From Hypericibacter terrae (GTDB taxonomy: Bacteria; Pseudomonadota; Alphaproteobacteria; Dongiales; Dongiaceae), in the NCBI RefSeq assembly GCF_008728855.1, contig NZ_CP042906.1, positions 5,733,001 to 5,797,000 on the forward strand: a stretch of 64,000 bases of DNA. The letters run 5' to 3'. Below the pieces are notes generated by a model. It was not told the DNA's origin and made no database searches. It saw only the letters and a program-made list of their open reading frames with translations. This document shows, piece after piece, positions 45,404 through 54,335 of this stretch (the first letter of the stretch is position 1; each line of letters opens with the position of its first letter). The translations under genes were made by a program, and so were the position numbers.

Positions 45404-46810
45404 ATGAGCCTCGATCCGTCGCCGACGAGCACCCGTGCCCGGCCGCAAGCGCCGATCCGCAGCGGCGAGCCTTCGCCGGGCGAGGCTGTGGCTGTCATCG
45501 GCCTCGGCTATGTCGGCCTGCCGCTGGCGGTGGCGCTCGACCGCGGCCAGCGCAAGCAGGGCGGTGGGGCGGGCTCCGTCGTCGGCTTCGACATCAATCC
45601 GCGCCGCATCGAGCTGCTGCGCCAGGGCCGGGATCACACCGGCGAGGTCGAGAGCGACGCGCTGCAGGCGGCGAAGATCCATTACAGCGCCGATCCGGCC
45701 GAGCTGCGAGACAAGGACATCTACATCGTCACCGTGCCGACGCCGGTCGACGAGAACAACAGGCCCGATCTGGGCGCGGTCGAGACCGCCTGCGAGATCG
45801 TCGGCGCGGCGCTCAAAGCCTCGAAGCCCCTGCCGCAGGGGCTGCCGGTCGTGGTGTTCGAGAGCACGGTCTATCCCGGCGTGACCGAGGACTTCTGCGC
45901 GCCGATCATCGCGCGCGTCTCGGGCCGCGAGGCGGGCCGGGGCTTTCTCATGGGCTATTCGCCCGAGCGCATCAATCCGGGCGACCGCACCCGCACCGTC
46001 GATCGCATCATGAAGGTGGTGTCGGGCGAGACGCCGGCGGTCGCGCAGCGCCTGGAACGGCTCTATGGCCAGGTGACCTCGGGCGGCATCTTCGTCGCGC
46101 GCGACATCCGCACCGCCGAGGCCGCGAAGGTGATCGAGAACGCGCAGCGCGACATCAACATCGCCTTCATCAACGAAGTGACGATGATCTTCGGCCGGCT
46201 CGGCCTCTCGGTCTATGACGTGCTCGAGGCCGCGCGCACCAAATGGAACTTCCTCGATTTCCGCCCCGGCCTCGTCGGCGGTCATTGCATCGGCGTCGAT
46301 CCCTTCTATCTCGCCCATTGCGCCGAGGCGCTGGGCCATCATGCCGATGTCATCCTCGCCGGGCGGCGCATCAATGACGGCATGGGCGACCACATCGCCG
46401 AGCGCATCGTCGACAGCTATGCGCAAGGCGATCAGGGCGACGGCCCGCCGCGCACGCTGGTGCTGGGCCTGACCTTCAAGGAAAACTTGCCCGATCTGCG
46501 CAATTCGAAAGTGGTCGATCTGATCCAGGGCCTGCGCTCGCGCGGCCATCGGGTCGAGGTCCATGACGCGCGCGCCGATCCGGCCGAGGCGAAGACGCTC
46601 TATGGCGAGACGCTGCGGACCGGGCTGGGCCTGGCTCAAGGCGAGGCGCCGTTCGATTGCGTGGTGGGCGCCGTTCCGCACGAGGCCTACAAGGCCCTGG
46701 GCGCCGCCGAGCTCGCCCGGCTGGTGCGCCCGGGCGGCCTGGTCTGCGACGTCAAGGCGATGTGGCGCGGGCGGGCGCTGCCGGACGGGTTGCGGCGGTG
46801 GGAGCTGTAG
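45404..46810 (+). CDS. Nucleotide-sugar (UDP-N-acetylhexosamine type) 6-dehydrogenase
   Basis: NAD-dependent dehydrogenase of 468 residues that oxidises C6 of a UDP-sugar to a uronic acid for polysaccharide assembly. The Rossmann start VAVIGLGYVGLPLAVAL, VTVPTPVDENNRPDL, VFESTVYPGVTED, GYSPERINPGD, the catalytic Cys in VGGHCIGVDPFYLAH, and LGLTFKENLPDLRNSKVVDL all match the WbpO/TviB/WbpA branch that works on UDP-GlcNAc or UDP-GalNAc rather than on glucose. The start ATG 45404 has GGGAG ten bases upstream and matches the family N-terminus after a 25-residue basic tail. It is bracketed by two inverted-repeat elements. Confidence 0.94.
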   Translation: MSLDPSPTSTRARPQAPIRSGEPSPGEAVAVIGLGYVGLPLAVALDRGQRKQGGGAGSVVGFDINPRRIELLRQGRDHTGEVESDALQAAKIHYSADPAELRDKDIYIVTVPTPVDENNRPDLGAVETACEIVGAALKASKPLPQGLPVVVFESTVYPGVTEDFCAPIIARVSGREAGRGFLMGYSPERINPGDRTRTVDRIMKVVSGETPAVAQRLERLYGQVTSGGIFVARDIRTAEAAKVIENAQRDINIAFINEVTMIFGRLGLSVYDVLEAARTKWNFLDFRPGLVGGHCIGVDPFYLAHCAEALGHHADVILAGRRINDGMGDHIAERIVDSYAQGDQGDGPPRTLVLGLTFKENLPDLRNSKVVDLIQGLRSRGHRVEVHDARADPAEAKTLYGETLRTGLGLAQGEAPFDCVVGAVPHEAYKALGAAELARLVRPGGLVCDVKAMWRGRALPDGLRRWEL

Positions 46811-46840
46811 AGAGAGGCGCTGTGAGTCTGCACAAACAGT

Positions 46841-47003
46841 CTCACCCCCTTCCCAGCCGCCGAAGGCGGCGTGCGGGAGGGGGTAGGGGGAGGGTGCCTG
46901 CCGACATGCGGGCTGCTGCAGGAATCGCGAACAGACACAGCCGTCGAAAGCTCGCTTGAACCCACCCCTCCCCCTACCCCCTCCCGCAAGGGAAGGGGGT
47001 GAG
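46841..47003. repeat. Nested intergenic inverted-repeat element
   Basis: Two pairs of perfect inverted repeats are nested in one 163-bp stretch: an outer 14-bp pair (CTCACCCCCTTCCC at 46841-46854 and its complement at 46990-47003) and an inner 22-bp pair (46873-46894 and 46966-46987, rich in G-runs separated by TA). The interior also contains a small GCCGCC-GAA-GGCGGC hairpin at 46856-46870. The transcript could fold into a long two-part hairpin. It lies between the convergent UDP-sugar dehydrogenase and chemoreceptor genes. Confidence 0.8.
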
Positions 47004-47040
47004 ATCTTTCTTTAAGCCACTCCGAATTCTTCATCGCCGC

Positions 47041-47081
47041 AGAAAAAGAAAGGGGCGCCCTCTCGTCGAGGGCGCCCCTTT
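47041..47081 (-). terminator. Intrinsic terminator of the first chemoreceptor gene
   Basis: GGGGCGCCCTC (47052-47062) pairs with GAGGGCGCCCC (47068-47078) around a five-base loop, extended by three A-T pairs. Read on the minus strand the stem is followed by a T-rich tract (CTTTCTTTTTCT), so it terminates the gene ending at 47104. Confidence 0.88.
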
Positions 47082-47103
47082 GCGTCGTCCGATCCGGGAG
47101 GGA

Positions 47104-49128
47104 TCAGGCGGCGCGGATGGTCGCGATGAACTTGTCGACCTGGCTCTGCAGCTCGACCGACTGCTTGCCGAGCTCCTCGGCCGCGCCCAGCACCTGCGTG
47201 GCGGCGCTGCCGGTCTCGCCGGCCGCGCGCGTCACGCCGCCGATATTGCTCGAGACTTCGGCCGTGCCCTGCGAGGCCTGCTGGACGTTGCGCGAGATCT
47301 CCTGCGTCGCCGCACCCTGCTCCTCGACGGCCGAGGCCACGGTCGTGGTCACGGCGTTGATGCGCTGGATCACCTCGGCGATGCTGGCCATGGCGCTGAC
47401 CGATTCGCCGGTAGCGGACTGGATCGCGGAGATCTGCGCCGAGATGTCCTCGGTCGCCTTCGCCGTCTGGGTCGCGAGGCTCTTCACCTCCGACGCCACC
47501 ACGGCGAAGCCCTTGCCCGCCTCGCCCGCCCGCGCCGCCTCGATCGTGGCGTTGAGAGCGAGGAGATTGGTCTGGCTCGCGATCTCGTTGATGAGCCCCA
47601 CCACCTGGCCGATCTTCTCGGCCGCGTCGGCGAGACCCTTCACCGTGTTGTTGGTCTTCTGCACATGCTCGACCGCGTTCTGCGCGATCTGCGAGGAGTT
47701 GGACATCTGCTGGCTGATCTCGCGGATCGAGGCCGACAGCTCCTCCGACGCGGAAGCGACCGTCTGGACGTTGGTCGAGGCCTGCTCGGAAGCGGCCGCG
47801 ACGGCGGTCGACTGCCGGCTGGTCTCTTCCGCGGTCGCGGTCATGGTCTGCGCCGAGGACTGGAGCTCGGTCGCAGCCGACGACACCGACTGCACCACGC
47901 CCTTGACCGAGGCTTCGAACTCGTCGGCCATCTTGTTGAGCATGATCTTCTTGTCGGCTTCGGCCTTTCGCTTCAGCTCCTCCTGCTCTTCGGCGAGCCG
48001 GTCGGCACGGATCATGTTCTCCTTGAAGACCTGGACGGTCTTGGCCATCAGGCCCACCTCGTCGCCGCGATCCTTGGCCGGGATCTCGATCGACTTGTTG
48101 CCGCCCGCCAGCGCTTCCATCGCCTTGGTCATGGCGACCACGGGCTTGGAGATGCTGCGGCCGGTGAAGAAGGCGATCAGCAGGCCGATCAGCACGGCGG
48201 CACCCGAGACGATGGCGGCGGTCCAGCGCAGCTCCTCCATCGAGGCGGTGGCCCGCGGACCGATCTCGTCCTGCACGGCCTTGCTGGCGGTGACGATGCC
48301 GTCGAGCATGTCGAACATGCTGGGCCCGAGCTTGTTGAGCTTGTCGGCGACGGTGCTGTTGCGCGCGAGGATGTGGCTGTGCACAGCCTCGAAGGTGGCC
48401 AGATACTCCTCCGCACCCTTGGCGATCTCGTCGCTCAGGGAGCGCCGGGAGGCATCGGACGATGACCTCGACAGCATGCCGAGATCCTTCTTGAGCTCGG
48501 CGAATTCCTTGCGGACCTCGTCGGCCTGGGTTTCGAGATTCTCACCGAGAAACTTGACCGCATTCAACCGCCCCACCAGGAGCGCGCGGCGCGCCGCACC
48601 GGCCGTAAAGGCCTCGTCGATGCCGCCATCGGCCTTCGCGCCCTCGGCGATCTGGGTGAGCTTCGCTTCCAGCTCGGGCCCGATCTGGTTCATCTTGGCG
48701 ATGAGCGTTTCGGTCTCGGCCTGCACGGCGATGACATCTTCGAAGGCGGCGCGATAGTCCTTCATATCCGCGTCGACGGAAGCCAGGCTGGACAGGCCTT
48801 CGTCGCCCTCTGCGAACAGGTCGTGAATGGCCGAGATCTTGTCCGGGATGGCATCGACCGCGGTCAGCACCTTTTCCGCCGACTCCTTGCTGCCGGTCAG
48901 GACGAAGTCCTTGACGTTGAGGCGCGCGACCAGGAGGTCGTTCTCGATGACGCCGGCGGCGACGGTGATGCGAGCCCGGCCGCGATAGGCCGCGAAATCC
49001 GTGCTGCTGTTGCCGAAGCCGATGAAGCTCACGGCACCGACGAGGAGCAGCAGAGCCAGGATGACGCCGGTACCGATGGCGAGCCGGACCCCGATCTTGA
49101 GATTCGAGAAACGCGAGAGGAGAGGCAT
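47104..49128 (-). CDS. Methyl-accepting chemotaxis protein, HBM-like sensor (paralogue 1)
   Basis: Chemoreceptor of 674 residues. A first transmembrane helix (~15-35, [20 protein letters not shown]) leads to a ~270-residue all-helical periplasmic domain with [14 protein letters not shown] and [13 protein letters not shown] repeats typical of HBM ligand-binding domains. A second helix ([18 protein letters not shown]) and a HAMP domain follow, then a signalling domain with the conserved hairpin tip ([43 protein letters not shown]). There is no C-terminal CheR-docking pentapeptide. The frame runs to 49242, but ATG 49128 has AAGGAC upstream and matches its paralogue. Its signalling half is nearly identical to the next gene. 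The ligand is unknown; HBM receptors can sense organic acids. Confidence 0.94.
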   Translation of the reverse strand: MPLLSRFSNLKIGVRLAIGTGVILALLLLVGAVSFIGFGNSSTDFAAYRGRARITVAAGVIENDLLVARLNVKDFVLTGSKESAEKVLTAVDAIPDKISAIHDLFAEGDEGLSSLASVDADMKDYRAAFEDVIAVQAETETLIAKMNQIGPELEAKLTQIAEGAKADGGIDEAFTAGAARRALLVGRLNAVKFLGENLETQADEVRKEFAELKKDLGMLSRSSSDASRRSLSDEIAKGAEEYLATFEAVHSHILARNSTVADKLNKLGPSMFDMLDGIVTASKAVQDEIGPRATASMEELRWTAAIVSGAAVLIGLLIAFFTGRSISKPVVAMTKAMEALAGGNKSIEIPAKDRGDEVGLMAKTVQVFKENMIRADRLAEEQEELKRKAEADKKIMLNKMADEFEASVKGVVQSVSSAATELQSSAQTMTATAEETSRQSTAVAAASEQASTNVQTVASASEELSASIREISQQMSNSSQIAQNAVEHVQKTNNTVKGLADAAEKIGQVVGLINEIASQTNLLALNATIEAARAGEAGKGFAVVASEVKSLATQTAKATEDISAQISAIQSATGESVSAMASIAEVIQRINAVTTTVASAVEEQGAATQEISRNVQQASQGTAEVSSNIGGVTRAAGETGSAATQVLGAAEELGKQSVELQSQVDKFIATIRAA

Positions 49129-49214
49129 GATGGATTGTCCTTCGAACGAAAACGGAAATGAGTGTTCGCTCGATCCCCGCGCGAACATGGACAACCTGTA
49201 ATGCCCAAGTCCTA

Positions 49215-49305
49215 AAGAAACTCCTGATTTTGCAATCTGCAAAATTGTGAACGCGGCTTATCGGAGGATGTATCCAGGCGCGCGACCGTCGATGAGGAGT
49301 TTCTT
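49215..49305. promoter_or_regulatory. Inverted repeat AAGAAACTCCT / AGGAGTTTCTT upstream of chemoreceptor 1
   Basis: Perfect 11-bp arms at 49215-49225 and 49295-49305, about 87 to 177 bp upstream of the chemoreceptor start. Together with the palindrome between them, they mark this 355-bp gap as a likely regulatory region. No standard promoter hexamers could be assigned. Confidence 0.45.
49227..49245. promoter_or_regulatory. AT-rich palindrome upstream of chemoreceptor 1, candidate operator
   Basis: ATTTTGCA-ATC-TGCAAAAT, perfect 8-bp arms with a three-base spacer, about 100 bp upstream of the start codon. Its AT content stands out from the GC-rich surroundings, and its symmetry suits a dimeric regulator. 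Confidence 0.5.
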
Positions 49306-49414
49306 AACGGCGGGGGAATCCGCGCGCACGGATGCGCCGAAGGAGGGCGTCGTCGAAGTGAAACGCCCGCAAAATATGCACGCGATCGGCCGTGATGATC
49401 GCTGGGCCATCGGC

Positions 49415-49457
49415 CAATAAAAAAGCAGACGCCCCCCGCGGGAAAGCGGAGGGCGTC
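49415..49457 (-). terminator. Intrinsic terminator of the second chemoreceptor gene
   Basis: A 12-bp stem (49428-49439 with 49446-49457, one mismatch) around a six-base loop. On the minus strand it is followed by GCTTTTTTATT. It lies just after the stop of the gene ending at 49484, so the two chemoreceptor genes are probably separate transcripts. Confidence 0.87.
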
Positions 49458-49483
49458 CCGGGCTCGCGATGCCGAACGGAAGA

Positions 49484-51514
49484 TCAGGCGGCGCGGATCG
49501 TGGCGATGAAGTGATCGACCTCGCGCTGCAGGGTCACGGACTGCTGGCCGAGCTCCCCGGCCGCCGTCAGCACCTGGCCCGCGGCCTTGCCGGTCTCGGC
49601 CGCCGCCTGGGTCACGCCCGTGATGTTGCTGGAAACCTCGGTGGTGCCGACGGACGCCTGCTGGACGTTGCGCGAGATCTCCTGGGTGGCCGCGCCCTGC
49701 TCCTCCACGGCCGAGGCGACCGCGGTGGTCACGGCGTTGATGCGCTGCATCACCTCGCCGATGCTGCCCATGGCCTCGACCGACTGGTCGGTCGCGGCCT
49801 GGATGGCGGCGATCTGGCCGCCGATCTCCTCGGTCGCCTTCGCGGTCTGGGTGGCGAGGCTCTTCACCTCCGACGCCACCACCGCGAAGCCTTTGCCGGC
49901 TTCGCCGGCGCGCGCCGCCTCGATCGTGGCGTTGAGAGCGAGGAGATTGGTCTGGCTCGCGATCTCGTTGATCAGGCCGACCACCTGGCCGATCTTCTCG
50001 GCCGCTTCGGCCAGGCCCTTCACCGTATTGTTGGTGCGTTCGACGTTGTCGACTGCCTCGCGGGTGATCTTGGAGGAATTCGCCATCTGCTGGCTGATCT
50101 CGCGGATCGAGGCGGACAGTTCCTCCGAGGCGGACGCCACCGTCTGGACGTTGGTCGAGGCTTCCTCCGAGGCGGCCGCGACCGCCGTGGACTGGCGGTT
50201 GGTCTGCTCGGCCGTGGCGCTCATGCTCTGGGCCGAGGACTGAAGCTGCGTCGCCGCCGAGGACACCGATTGCACCACGCCCTTGACCGAGGCTTCGAAC
50301 GCATCGGCCATCTTGTTGAGCATCGCCTTCTTGTCGGCTTCGGCCTTGCGCTTCAGCTCCTCCTGCTCCTCGGCGAGCCGATCCGCGCGGATCATGCTTT
50401 CCTTGAAGACCTGGACGGTCTTGGCCATGAGCCCCACCTCGTCGCCGCGCTGCTGTCCGGGGATCTCGATGGTCTTGTTGCCGCCGGCCAGCGATTCCAT
50501 CGCCCGGGTCATGCCGACCACGGGACGCGAGATGCTGCGGGCGGTGAAGAAGGCGATCAGGAGCCCGATCACCACCGCGAAGATCGAGAGGGTCACGGCG
50601 GTCCAGCGCGTGTTGTTCATCTCGGCGGTCGTTTCCGGTCCCAGCTCTTCCTCGATGGTCTGGTTCTCGGTGATGGTCTCGTCGAGACGCTTGCGCATAT
50701 CCGGCGCGATCTTCTCGAGCTTGCCGCTGACGATTTCGTTGCGCGCGCTGATATCGGCCTGCGCGGCATCGAAGGCGTCGGCGAAGGCCTTGACCCCGCC
50801 CGCGACCTCGTCGGCATCGGCCTGCAGTTTCACGTCATGCAGCAGGCCGTGAAGCTCCTGGGCGAGGCCCGTCACCGCCTGCAGCTCGGTCTCGGCCGAT
50901 TTGGCGATCGCCGGATCGTTGCCGGCGAGGTACTTCGCGACGTCGAGCCGGGCGACCAGGAGATGATTGATCGCCTCGGCGGCCTTGTCGGTGGCATCGG
51001 CTTCGCCGCCGCTCGCGGCCGCATTCATGACGCTGGTCAGGTCGCCGTCGACCTTGGCTTCGGCGTCGTTCAGGCGGCTCATCAGATCGTCCGACTGCTT
51101 GCTCAGGCTCACCACCTGCTCGAAATCCTGCATGTAATCCTTCATGTCGGATTCGATCGAGCCGATGTTCTGACGTTCCGTGTCGGTATCGTTGAAGATC
51201 GCGACCGAGGTCTCGATCGCCTTGAGGGTCTCGTCGCTCGCCTTGCGCGCGGCCTCCAGCTCCTGGGCATCGTCGTTGCCGATGAAGTTGGTGACGGCGA
51301 GATTGGTGCGCAGGAGATCGGTCTCGATCGCGCAGGCGGCCACCGTCTGATGGGCGGCGGACTGGTATTCGGCGAACTTGCCGTTGGCCGCGCCCAGCGC
51401 CACGAAGCTGACAACACCTACGATCGACAGCAGACCGAGAATGACGCTGGTGCCCAGCGCCAGCCTGGTGCCGATCTTCAGATTGGAAAATCGCAATGAA
51501 CCCGCTTGAGCCAT
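49484..51514 (-). CDS. Methyl-accepting chemotaxis protein, HBM-like sensor (paralogue 2)
   Basis: Chemoreceptor of 676 residues with the same plan as its neighbour: N-terminal helix ([23 protein letters not shown]), ~270-residue helical periplasmic domain with [15 protein letters not shown] and [13 protein letters not shown] segments of HBM type, second helix ([18 protein letters not shown]), HAMP and a signalling domain. From the second helix onward it is almost identical to paralogue 1 ([21 protein letters not shown], then the same hairpin tip), while the sensor is strongly diverged. This is what one expects of duplication followed by change of ligand. No CheR-docking tail. The ATG at 51514 has GAGGGCGG upstream. 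Confidence 0.94.
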   Translation of the reverse strand: MAQAGSLRFSNLKIGTRLALGTSVILGLLSIVGVVSFVALGAANGKFAEYQSAAHQTVAACAIETDLLRTNLAVTNFIGNDDAQELEAARKASDETLKAIETSVAIFNDTDTERQNIGSIESDMKDYMQDFEQVVSLSKQSDDLMSRLNDAEAKVDGDLTSVMNAAASGGEADATDKAAEAINHLLVARLDVAKYLAGNDPAIAKSAETELQAVTGLAQELHGLLHDVKLQADADEVAGGVKAFADAFDAAQADISARNEIVSGKLEKIAPDMRKRLDETITENQTIEEELGPETTAEMNNTRWTAVTLSIFAVVIGLLIAFFTARSISRPVVGMTRAMESLAGGNKTIEIPGQQRGDEVGLMAKTVQVFKESMIRADRLAEEQEELKRKAEADKKAMLNKMADAFEASVKGVVQSVSSAATQLQSSAQSMSATAEQTNRQSTAVAAASEEASTNVQTVASASEELSASIREISQQMANSSKITREAVDNVERTNNTVKGLAEAAEKIGQVVGLINEIASQTNLLALNATIEAARAGEAGKGFAVVASEVKSLATQTAKATEEIGGQIAAIQAATDQSVEAMGSIGEVMQRINAVTTAVASAVEEQGAATQEISRNVQQASVGTTEVSSNITGVTQAAAETGKAAGQVLTAAGELGQQSVTLQREVDHFIATIRAA

Positions 51515-51543
51515 GATCGTCCGCCCTCATGCCGATGGAAGTG

Positions 51544-51560
51544 GCTTTCAAAATGAAAGC
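51544..51560. promoter_or_regulatory. Palindrome in the leader of chemoreceptor 2
   Basis: GCTTTCA-AAA-TGAAAGC, perfect 7-bp arms, about 30 bp upstream of the start codon at 51514. It may be an operator or a leader hairpin. The ~240-bp gap up to 51757 is otherwise AT-rich and contains no gene I can support. Confidence 0.45.
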
Positions 51561-51756
51561 TCAGGCGGCGATCAAAAGACCGAGGTGCTGAACGAGGAAT
51601 TACCGGCCGATTTTTGTAATGTGAAATATTTGCAATGTTCTCTTTCGGCGAATCCGGCTTCTTTTGTTCACGACCAAAAGGAGAAGTTTCTTTCGGTTTT
51701 TTACCCGAGCGGTAGCCGCCCTCCCCCATTCGGATCAATCCGCCATGCCGGCCGTG

Positions 51757-53523
51757 TCATTTCGGATCGGGCGGCGGGTCCTCGTCCGCATGGCCGAGCG
51801 GTTCGGCGGCACGCAGTTCCCGCGTCAGCGCCCAGCGCAGCCAGCTCTCTTCGCCCTCATGCGTGGCCTCGACCAGAACCTGCTGGCTGCGACGCACCCG
51901 GCCGCGGCGGCCGGCATAGACGCTCTCGGCGAGACTGACGGCGGCGCCGTCGATCCGGAGCCGCCAGCCGGCACCGGATGCCAGTCGCAACAGGACCGTG
52001 TGACCGTTCTGCGCCAAGGTCGCCTGCACCTCGGGATGAAGATGGAAGCGGACCGTGACGGGAATGCCGGCGACCGGCCGGCCGATCGCATTGAGGCGAT
52101 CCTCGCCGCGCAGCTCTTCGCCATTGGCGGCGATATAGAGCCGCCGGCGATGGCGGATGCCAAAGCGGCCGGCATAGCCGTCATGCGCCAGATCGAGCCA
52201 GACGGCACCGGCTTCCTCCTCGCGCTTGCAACTGACGAAGCCCGGCCGGGTGGCGAGCCCGCCGCCGGGCAGGAGCAGGCTGGAATCCTGGCCGCCCAGG
52301 GCGAGCGTGGAATGGGCGGCGGTCGCGCGCAGCGCTTCGTCCCAGTTGGGATCGGCGGGATGGGCGCCGCAGCCGGTGATCAACCGCTCGGCGCCGATGC
52401 CGACCTCGATGGCGAAGCTGCCGGCATGGGTACCCTGATCGAAGCCCGGCGGCGCGGGACGTCCGGCCTCGACCAGCGCGATCATGCGCCCTGCCGCGAG
52501 GCGCTGGAATCCGACATGGGGCGCCTTGGTCATGGCCTGCGGCGTTTCGCCGGCCGCCGTCAGCACCGTCTCGATCAGCCCTGCCGTCTCTTCATTGGCG
52601 CCGTTGAAGAGAGCGAGCCCGCCATCGCCATGCTGCAGCAACCGCAGCACGGGCGCCAAGGCGCGCAGCGCGGCGCCGATCGCGGGCGAGGCAGGCCGGC
52701 CCGTGCGCATCAGGGCCGTCTCGATCTCCGCCAGATCCCGGATCACGCGCAACTGGCGCGACGGGTTGCGCTCGGCATGGCCGCCATCGGGCAGGATCTG
52801 GCGGACCAGCTCGGCCTCGAGCGAGCGGAGGGCCTGGCGCTCCCAATTCTGTGCACCGGGCAGCGCCAGGCTTGCCAGCAGCAGGCCTTTGAGGGCCTCG
52901 ATCAACGCCGACCCGCACAGGCCGCCCGGCAGCAATCGCGCCAGACTGGCGCTCTCTTCGGCAATTCGCTCGCGCCAGCGCTGATCGAAACTGGAATCGC
53001 CACCGACCAGCAGACGGTCCGCCGATTGCAGCCAGGCGGCCAGCCGCCGGCCGGCGATTCCCGGATGCCGCAGGGACCGGCTCCGGCTTTGCGGCAGTTG
53101 CAGCCATTGATCGATCAGTTGACGCGCCAGCACGATGCCGGCATTGCCGGCCGAGACCAGATCGGCCAGCCAGGCGAAGCCATGGAGCTCGGCCGTGAGG
53201 CGCTCGCTGTCGGGCTCGAGCGTCCAGAAGGGCTGCAGCAGCGGCAGGCGGCGGCCAAGGAGCTCGATCTCGCCGCGCAGAATGGCCGTGCCGCGTTCCG
53301 GCATGCCGGGCCAGATGCCGGGACCGGTCGCCGTCAGCGCCGCCGGCGACGGGCTTCGGGGCTTGGGCGGCGGGAGCCGGCTCAGCAGCTCATAGCGCCA
53401 GCGCCCGATAAGCCAGCCTTCGGGCATGGCCATCGCCCGCATGGCCGGTATCAATCCCCCCGACCACGAGCCGCCGGGGCGGGAAACGAACGCACGCCGA
53501 AGGGAATCGATTCCAGGGGCCAT
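51757..53523 (-). CDS. Heparinase II/III family protein
   Basis: Protein of 588 residues resembling the heparinase II/III-alginate lyase superfamily. It has an N-terminal helical (alpha/alpha toroid) half (TLEPDSERLTAELHGFAWLADL, LRSLEAELVRQILPDGGHAERNPSRQL) and a C-terminal beta-rich half (HVGFQRLAAGRMIALVEAG, DQGTHAGSFAIEV, HSTLALGGQDSS, HDGYAGRFGIRHRRRLYI). Many alphaproteobacteria carry this gene near rsmB and purH; its substrate there is not established. There is no signal peptide, so a cytoplasmic role is possible. The frame opens at 53649 inside rpe, but ATG 53523 has AGGGGG eight bases upstream and lies 19 bp after the rpe stop, so it is chosen. Confidence 0.88.
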   Translation of the reverse strand: MAPGIDSLRRAFVSRPGGSWSGGLIPAMRAMAMPEGWLIGRWRYELLSRLPPPKPRSPSPAALTATGPGIWPGMPERGTAILRGEIELLGRRLPLLQPFWTLEPDSERLTAELHGFAWLADLVSAGNAGIVLARQLIDQWLQLPQSRSRSLRHPGIAGRRLAAWLQSADRLLVGGDSSFDQRWRERIAEESASLARLLPGGLCGSALIEALKGLLLASLALPGAQNWERQALRSLEAELVRQILPDGGHAERNPSRQLRVIRDLAEIETALMRTGRPASPAIGAALRALAPVLRLLQHGDGGLALFNGANEETAGLIETVLTAAGETPQAMTKAPHVGFQRLAAGRMIALVEAGRPAPPGFDQGTHAGSFAIEVGIGAERLITGCGAHPADPNWDEALRATAAHSTLALGGQDSSLLLPGGGLATRPGFVSCKREEEAGAVWLDLAHDGYAGRFGIRHRRRLYIAANGEELRGEDRLNAIGRPVAGIPVTVRFHLHPEVQATLAQNGHTVLLRLASGAGWRLRIDGAAVSLAESVYAGRRGRVRRSQQVLVEATHEGEESWLRWALTRELRAAEPLGHADEDPPPDPK

Positions 53524-53542
53524 CGAGGGTCCCCCTGGCGGC

Positions 53543-54223
53543 TCAGGCCGCTTGCCGCAGCCGGCGGATATTCTCGGCATAGGCGCCGGCACCGCCGGTG
53601 AAGGTTGCGGTCCCCGCCACCAGCACATCGGCGCCGGCGCGAACGGCATCCGCCGCGGTCAGGTCGTTGATGCCGCCATCGACCTCGAGGTCGATCTTCC
53701 GGCCGGGTGTCGAGGCCACGACCGCATCGATCATGTGCCGCAGGGTCGCGATCTTCTCGAGCTGGCTGCGGATGAATTGCTGGCCGCCGAAGCCGGGATT
53801 GACCGACATCACCAGCACCAGATCGAGATCGGCCAGCACCGGCTCGACCATCGCCAGCGAGGTCGCGGGGTTCAGCGCGACGCCGGCGCGTTTGCCCAGC
53901 GACTTGATGAGCTGGATGGTGCGGTGGAGATGCGGCCCCGATTCCGGATGCACAGTGAGGATGTCGGCACCGGCCGCCGCGAACTCGGGGATATAGGGAT
54001 CGACCGGTGCGATCATCAGATGCACGTCGAACGGCTTCTTGCTGTGCGGCCGCAGCGCCTTCACCACCAGCGGTCCGATGGTGATATTGGGCACGAAATG
54101 CCCGTCCATCACATCGACATGAATATAATCCGCGCCGGCCGCATCGATCGCGCGCACTTCCTCGCCGAGTCGGGCGAAATCCGCGGACAGGATGGATGGA
54201 GCGATGCGGGTGGGCTGGCGCAT
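53543..54223 (-). CDS. rpe: Ribulose-phosphate 3-epimerase
   Basis: Interconverts ribulose 5-phosphate and xylulose 5-phosphate in the pentose phosphate and Calvin pathways. The 226-residue TIM-barrel protein has [36 protein letters not shown] (metal and catalytic Asp/His), [37 protein letters not shown] and DLEVDGGIN with the second catalytic Asp. ATG 54223 has AGAGGG four bases upstream; ATG 54241 is an alternative. It is the middle gene of the rsmB-rpe-heparinase run. Confidence 0.97.
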   Translation of the reverse strand: MRQPTRIAPSILSADFARLGEEVRAIDAAGADYIHVDVMDGHFVPNITIGPLVVKALRPHSKKPFDVHLMIAPVDPYIPEFAAAGADILTVHPESGPHLHRTIQLIKSLGKRAGVALNPATSLAMVEPVLADLDLVLVMSVNPGFGGQQFIRSQLEKIATLRHMIDAVVASTPGRKIDLEVDGGINDLTAADAVRAGADVLVAGTATFTGGAGAYAENIRRLRQAA

Positions 54224-54335
54224 GGGACCCTCTGAAACCATTCTCAACTAGCAGGCGCAGGCGGCCTTGGGAAGTCCGCGCGACTGGGGTCGTCGAGAAG
54301 AGGGAGGCGATCGTCGACCGGCCTCGCGCTTTCGC

